Shown: piece after piece, positions 34,349-38,479 of the stretch
Layout: each line of letters starts with the position of its first letter
Position numbering within the stretch: position 1 is the first letter of the stretch
Assembly (NCBI GenBank): GCA_003277985.1
Contig: QCHR01000013.1
Span: forward strand, 1-38,479
Direction: 5' to 3'
DNA: 38,479 nucleotides
Source of the DNA: Prochlorococcus sp. AG-402-G06
GTDB taxonomy: Bacteria; Cyanobacteriota; Cyanobacteriia; PCC-6307; Cyanobiaceae
Program-made: the position numbers and the translations under genes
Notes under the pieces: generated by a model
What the model saw: only the letters and a program-made list of their open reading frames with translations
Told to the model about the DNA's origin: nothing
Database searches by the model: none

Positions 34349-36616
34349 TTAATTCTTCTTGGATTTATGCTTTAGAACCAGAACGCTAAGAGGAGGGAGG
34401 CAAAGATCTATAGAATTTTCATAACTATGAATGTTGTATGAATCTGTCGATTTCCCTCCCATATTTCCTAGATTTGAGCCTCCATATTGACTCGCATCTG
34501 TATTAAAAATTTCTTCATAGAATCCATCAACAGGCACACCTATTCTGTAATTAGAATGGTTTTGAGGTGTAAAGTTTGCCACTATTACTAACCATTCTCC
34601 ATCAGTTTTTTCTCTTCTCATGAAACTGATCACTGAATTTTTATTATCATCGCAATCAATCCACTGGAATCCGTATTCGTCAAAATCATTTCTCCATAAA
34701 GCAGGTTCCCTTTTGTATAAAGTATTCAAATCATCTACTAATTTTTGTATTCCTTTGTGAGGTTCATAATTTAGAAGATCCCATTGCAAATCATCCCAAA
34801 CATTCCATTCTTGGCGCTGCCCAAATTCCATTCCCATAAATATTGTTTTTTTACCTGGATGTGTCCACATATATGCAAGCAAAGCTCGTGTATTTGCATA
34901 CTTCTGCCAGTCATCGCCTGGCATTTTGTGTAAGAGATGACTTTTCCCATGAACAACTTCATCGTGGCTTAAAGCAAGCATAAAGTTTTCGGTAAAGTTA
35001 TAACAAATGGAGAAAGTAATGTTGTTTTGATTGAATTGTCGAAACCATGGATCAATTTCAAAATAATCGAGCATATCGTGCATCCAACCCATGTTCCATT
35101 TTAGGTTGAACCCTAGTCCATCCATGTCAGTTGGCTTGGTTACACCAGTCCATGTGGTTGATTCTTCGGCAATAGAAAGTGCACCTGGAAAATGTTGAAA
35201 AAGAACGTGATTAGCCTGTTGTAGAAATCTGACTGCTTCAAAATTTTCATTCCCTCCATCTTCATTAGGTATCCATTCACCCTCCGGACGAAGATAGTCT
35301 TTGTAAAGCATTGAGGCAACTGCATCAACGCGTATTCCATCTATATGAAATTGATCAAACCAGAAAATTAGATTTGCAACTAAAAAATTACGAACTTCAT
35401 TTCGACTGTAATTGAAAATCAATGTTCCCCATTCTTTGTGCTCACCAATTCTGGGATCTGAATGCTCGTATAGATGGCTGCCATCAAAATAAGCAAGCCC
35501 ATGCTGATCTTTAGGGAAGTGGCCTGGGACCCAATCGAGAATGATTCCTATTCCCTCTCTATGGCATGAATCAACAAAGGCACGAAACTCATCTGGTGAT
35601 CCATATCTACTTGTAGGCGCATACCAACCAGTTACTTGATACCCCCATGAGCCATCAAAAGGATGCTCTGAAATTGGCATAAGCTCGATATGAGTGAAGC
35701 CTCTCTCTTTGACATAGGGAATGACCTTATTTGCCAACTCTTTGTATGTAAGCAATCTTGAGCCAGGCTTCATGTCTGCTGCTGGAACAGGAGCTCTATG
35801 CTCCCCGTTTGAGTTAACAAATGGATCTTCTGATGATCCATGCATCCAGCTCCCTAAATGCATTTCATAAACCGATATCGGTTGATCTAAAGGGTCTTTA
35901 TTGTCACGCTTGGATATCCAAGACTGATCATTCCATTGAAATGAATCGATTCTTGATATTACTGAGCTTTTTGCAGGCCGTACTTCATGTTGAAAACCAT
36001 AAGGGTCGGCTTTTTCGTAGCAATGTCCTTTTTCAGTCCTGATTTCATATTTATATAAATCTCCCTCACCTAGACCAGGTATGAATAGTTCCCAAATTCC
36101 TCCTAGACGTTTTTGCATAGGGTGATGCCGGCCATCCCATGAATTGAGATCACCAATAACGGAAACGCTGTTTGCATGAGGCGCCCACAAGCAAAACATA
36201 ACCCCCTGCTTTTTATCTATTTCGGTGAGGTGAGCACCCATTTTTCGCCATATGTGATGGTGATTTCCCTCCGCGAAAAGATGTCTATCAATTTCACCCA
36301 TCCACTCTTTTCGGAAACTCCAAGGATCATGTTGAACGTGATCAATTCCTCCTCTATTTACTTTTATTTGATAGTCAGTACCAGGATCTTTTTCTAAAAC
36401 CCCCTCAAATATCCATTCATGGTTGGGATTTTGTAGCTTAATTTTTGTTTCTTTTGTTATTAATTCAACTGCACTTGCCTCAGGCATCCATATTCGAATT
36501 ATCCATTTATCTTTAAACGGTTGAGGACCAAGAATAGAAAAAGGACTTTCATGTCTGCATTCAGAAAGTCTTTGTCCGTCATCTCTCAAAGAATCTAGAA
36601 GAATAGACATTGACAT
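34349..36616 (-). CDS. glgB: 1,4-alpha-glucan branching enzyme
   Basis: 755 residues, ATG start (a second ATG two codons on). A GH13 enzyme that introduces alpha-1,6 branches into glycogen, the store for carbon fixed by the carboxysome. An N-terminal beta-sandwich (~1-110) precedes the CBM48 module ([20 protein letters not shown]). The catalytic barrel shows [20 protein letters not shown], the nucleophile region [12 protein letters not shown], the acid/base Glu in [10 protein letters not shown] and [17 protein letters not shown]-terminal all-beta domain ends [12 protein letters not shown]. The 161 bp between it and hemE hold no clear hairpin. Confidence 0.97.
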   Translation of the reverse strand: MSMSILLDSLRDDGQRLSECRHESPFSILGPQPFKDKWIIRIWMPEASAVELITKETKIKLQNPNHEWIFEGVLEKDPGTDYQIKVNRGGIDHVQHDPWSFRKEWMGEIDRHLFAEGNHHHIWRKMGAHLTEIDKKQGVMFCLWAPHANSVSVIGDLNSWDGRHHPMQKRLGGIWELFIPGLGEGDLYKYEIRTEKGHCYEKADPYGFQHEVRPAKSSVISRIDSFQWNDQSWISKRDNKDPLDQPISVYEMHLGSWMHGSSEDPFVNSNGEHRAPVPAADMKPGSRLLTYKELANKVIPYVKERGFTHIELMPISEHPFDGSWGYQVTGWYAPTSRYGSPDEFRAFVDSCHREGIGIILDWVPGHFPKDQHGLAYFDGSHLYEHSDPRIGEHKEWGTLIFNYSRNEVRNFLVANLIFWFDQFHIDGIRVDAVASMLYKDYLRPEGEWIPNEDGGNENFEAVRFLQQANHVLFQHFPGALSIAEESTTWTGVTKPTDMDGLGFNLKWNMGWMHDMLDYFEIDPWFRQFNQNNITFSICYNFTENFMLALSHDEVVHGKSHLLHKMPGDDWQKYANTRALLAYMWTHPGKKTIFMGMEFGQRQEWNVWDDLQWDLLNYEPHKGIQKLVDDLNTLYKREPALWRNDFDEYGFQWIDCDDNKNSVISFMRREKTDGEWLVIVANFTPQNHSNYRIGVPVDGFYEEIFNTDASQYGGSNLGNMGGKSTDSYNIHSYENSIDLCLPPLSVLVLKHKSKKN

Positions 36617-36672
36617 GACTTATTTCTGAAATAGCTAGTTAGCTTAATCCTATGCCAGTAAATAATGAACCC

Positions 36673-38250
36673 CTAAGAGGAAATAAGTGACTCAAATTTA
36701 AGTTTTGAATTTGAAAGTAAGATTGAAATTGTAGTCACTAAGCAGTGAGGACTGGGCCCCTCGCATAAATATTGACTTTTTCCAGGATTTATTCCAATTG
36801 CTGGCCATCCAGATCCTGAGATTGAAATTCTCAAACAATCTCCCTTTTTAAATGTTGCGAGAACTGGTTGAAGTTTGATTTGTCTATTACTTTTTATACC
36901 TTGAGCACAATCGGCAATTCTGATTACACCAGTCGAGAGTTGAGTGACAGTATTCTCAACTCCACAAGGAATTATTGATAATGCAACGAACAAATCAAAA
37001 CTTTCCCTATCGCACTTTGTCTCTAAAAAAAGTGTTGGGATACCCTCTAACCTAAGATCCTTCAAAATAGGGTCTGATGTAAATACTGCGACATCAGGTC
37101 GAATATCAAGCTTAAATCTGTTCGCTTCACCAGCTGTATCACTAAGATGTCCTCCGATTGCTGGTATTGGTCTCCATGGGTCGTGAACCAAATTCACTTC
37201 ACTATCTGCTTCTAAATCAGAATTCGGGACTAGGCATCCTTCAAGATGATTTATTGAGGCTAAACCTTCGCTACGTAGATTCCATATGGGAGTTTTATCT
37301 TGAATCGAAAGCTCCCAACTTTTAGTGGTTAGATTCCAAAGATTGATTGAAGGTAAATGAATTTCTTTGTTTTTTCCTTTTAAATGAGAATCAAAAAAAT
37401 CTAACTGGGTGCGTTGTGCACCCTCCCACCATTGAAGATGAGTAGCAGGACCAATTAGTAATTTAGGATTGCCGCCTGCCTTTTTGGATTTCTCAAAAAT
37501 ATCTAAAATCCCTTTTAAATGAGGATCCCACCAGCCCCCAATTAGAAGCAAAGGTTTATTTAACCAGCTATCTAATGGTTCATGAGTTTTCCATTGAGGA
37601 GTTTTGCTATACGAAAGATTTAACCATTTATATCCCATCCCATCTGGGTCATTCTTTTTAAGTAAATCATGACCGTTATATAAATATTTTTTCGATTCAA
37701 GATTTTCACGGATTTCGTGCCAAGCTGTCCAATTCTTCTCTCTTTGTGCTTTTTGGGCGGCTAATTGCAAACCCCATCCAATTCCTAAATGCCACCAAAA
37801 CGCTCCTCCTTCACAACTCCAATGTTCATTCTCTGAAAGACCTGTCATTGCAGGAATAATGCAATCAGGTGGAGGGCTACCTTCCTCCGCAATGAGTTGT
37901 GTTAACCCTTGATATGAAAAACCGTATGTTCCTAGTAGACCGTTGCATTCAGGCAAGGATCGTACCCAATTATGAGTTTGACTAGTGTCTGAAGCTTCTT
38001 GACTGAAACCTGAAAATTCTCCTTCAGATCCACCTTGACCTCGTACATCTTGTATGACAACTAGATAGCCTTTGCTAGCCCACCAAGATGGATGAGCATA
38101 TGTAATTGTAGAAGCAATTTCTCTTCCATATGGCTGGCGCATAAGTAAGACAGGCCATGGCCCTTTCCCCTTAGGCGACCAGATTCGAGATTTTAGTAAT
38201 GTTCCGTCTTTAAGTTTTAAGTCTTCGTCCCTGTATCTTATTGAATGCAT
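36673..38250 (-). CDS. CocE/NonD family hydrolase (peptidase S15-like)
   Basis: 525 residues, ATG start. The alpha/beta hydrolase domain of the X-Pro dipeptidyl-peptidase/cocaine esterase family: PVLLMRQPYGREIASTITYA, GYLVVIQDVRGQGGSEGEFS with the oxyanion region, and the nucleophile Ser in GTYGFSYQGLTQLIAEEG. A catalytic Asp is likely in GGWWDPHLKG and a His in IGPATHLQW. The C-terminal jelly-roll domain follows from about residue 380. It is an acyl-peptide or ester hydrolase with unknown substrate. No signal peptide, so cytoplasmic. It is followed by glgB after 56 bp on the same strand. Confidence 0.9.
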   Translation of the reverse strand: MHSIRYRDEDLKLKDGTLLKSRIWSPKGKGPWPVLLMRQPYGREIASTITYAHPSWWASKGYLVVIQDVRGQGGSEGEFSGFSQEASDTSQTHNWVRSLPECNGLLGTYGFSYQGLTQLIAEEGSPPPDCIIPAMTGLSENEHWSCEGGAFWWHLGIGWGLQLAAQKAQREKNWTAWHEIRENLESKKYLYNGHDLLKKNDPDGMGYKWLNLSYSKTPQWKTHEPLDSWLNKPLLLIGGWWDPHLKGILDIFEKSKKAGGNPKLLIGPATHLQWWEGAQRTQLDFFDSHLKGKNKEIHLPSINLWNLTTKSWELSIQDKTPIWNLRSEGLASINHLEGCLVPNSDLEADSEVNLVHDPWRPIPAIGGHLSDTAGEANRFKLDIRPDVAVFTSDPILKDLRLEGIPTLFLETKCDRESFDLFVALSIIPCGVENTVTQLSTGVIRIADCAQGIKSNRQIKLQPVLATFKKGDCLRISISGSGWPAIGINPGKSQYLCEGPSPHCLVTTISILLSNSKLKFESLISS

Positions 38251-38257
38251 TATTTTT

Positions 38258-38470
38258 TTAAAAAGTGTCTGGGCAATAAAGACCTCTTACGTACATAGAA
38301 AGGATCTCAGCATCAACCTCGCTTATATTCTTTAGACTTGAGATTCTCTGAATAGATTTTTGTGAGCCAGATGAAATGTTTTCTTTATTCAGTTCTCTAA
38401 AACTTTTACAAATAGACTTTGCTTCATCAGGATTCCTTTTTACACCTTCAAGAAGTCTTGATTGAGCCAT
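38258..38470 (-). CDS. Unknown small protein
   Basis: 70 residues from ATG 38470; the frame stays open to the window edge, so the true start may lie outside. Not recognised. It is charged and helical (SRLLEGVKRNPDEAKSICKS then FRELNKENISSGSQK) and ends in MYVRGLYCPDTF. No membrane segment. It ends 7 bp upstream of the hydrolase start on the same strand, so the two are probably co-transcribed. Confidence 0.65.
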   Translation of the reverse strand: MAQSRLLEGVKRNPDEAKSICKSFRELNKENISSGSQKSIQRISSLKNISEVDAEILSMYVRGLYCPDTF

Positions 38471-38479
38471 TGCATTTTG

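Noticed and set aside
34771-36397. Frames on both strands inside glgB
   Set aside because: All lie within intact glgB and lack motifs or ribosome sites.

Overview
The window looks like a piece of a marine picocyanobacterial chromosome, most likely a low-light-adapted Prochlorococcus. Reasons: low GC throughout, very short intergenic gaps, a form IA RuBisCO inside an alpha-carboxysome (cso) operon, chlB, plastocyanin and NDH-1 genes, and an intron-less tRNA-Leu(UAA). The extended shell protein CsoS1E is, as far as I recall, typical of low-light strains. The strain was not identified by any search.

Layout. (1) 1-10409 is the carbon-fixation region. The end of chlB is followed by a small divergent gene with a helix-turn-helix-like segment, csoS1D, an opposing rdgB, a 357-bp regulatory gap, and then csoS1-rbcL-rbcS-csoS2-csoSCA-csoS4A-csoS4B-csoS1E-acRAF. 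The first four genes are separated by gaps that each contain a predicted hairpin, while the genes from csoS2 to csoS4B are packed within 0-7 bp of each other. Both csoS1D and acRAF end in 4-bp tail-to-tail TTAA overlaps with opposing genes. (2) 10406-18000 holds a small conserved gene, ridA, gloB, hisG coupled to an ABC exporter, a GNAT acetyltransferase, an overlapping pair of glycosyltransferase-like genes, and dnaA. (3) 18024-25082 holds a large GST, glutathione reductase, a cation exchanger, pyrC, tRNA-Leu(UAA), ndhL, a DUF3007-like gene, trpA and a YciI-like gene. (4) 25058-28169 holds a minus-strand cluster (group 2 sigma factor, DUF1232-like protein, small putative HTH protein, cytochrome c6-like protein) and hisIE. 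(5) 28246-38470 holds a QueD/PTPS-like gene, clpB, plastocyanin with a strong terminator, an SDR epimerase, hemE, glgB, a CocE/S15 hydrolase and a small unknown gene.

Functionally, the carboxysome genes form a complete CO2-fixing compartment: shell hexamers, pseudohexamer and pentamers, the scaffold CsoS2, carbonic anhydrase, RuBisCO and its assembly factor. glgB stores the fixed carbon, chlB and hemE make tetrapyrroles, and petE, the petJ-like gene and ndhL serve electron transport. No mobile element, CRISPR array, rRNA or phage gene was seen. The most promising points are the small HTH-like gene facing csoS1D across a perfect 16-bp palindrome, the structured leader upstream of csoS1, and the hairpins in the RuBisCO/shell mRNA.
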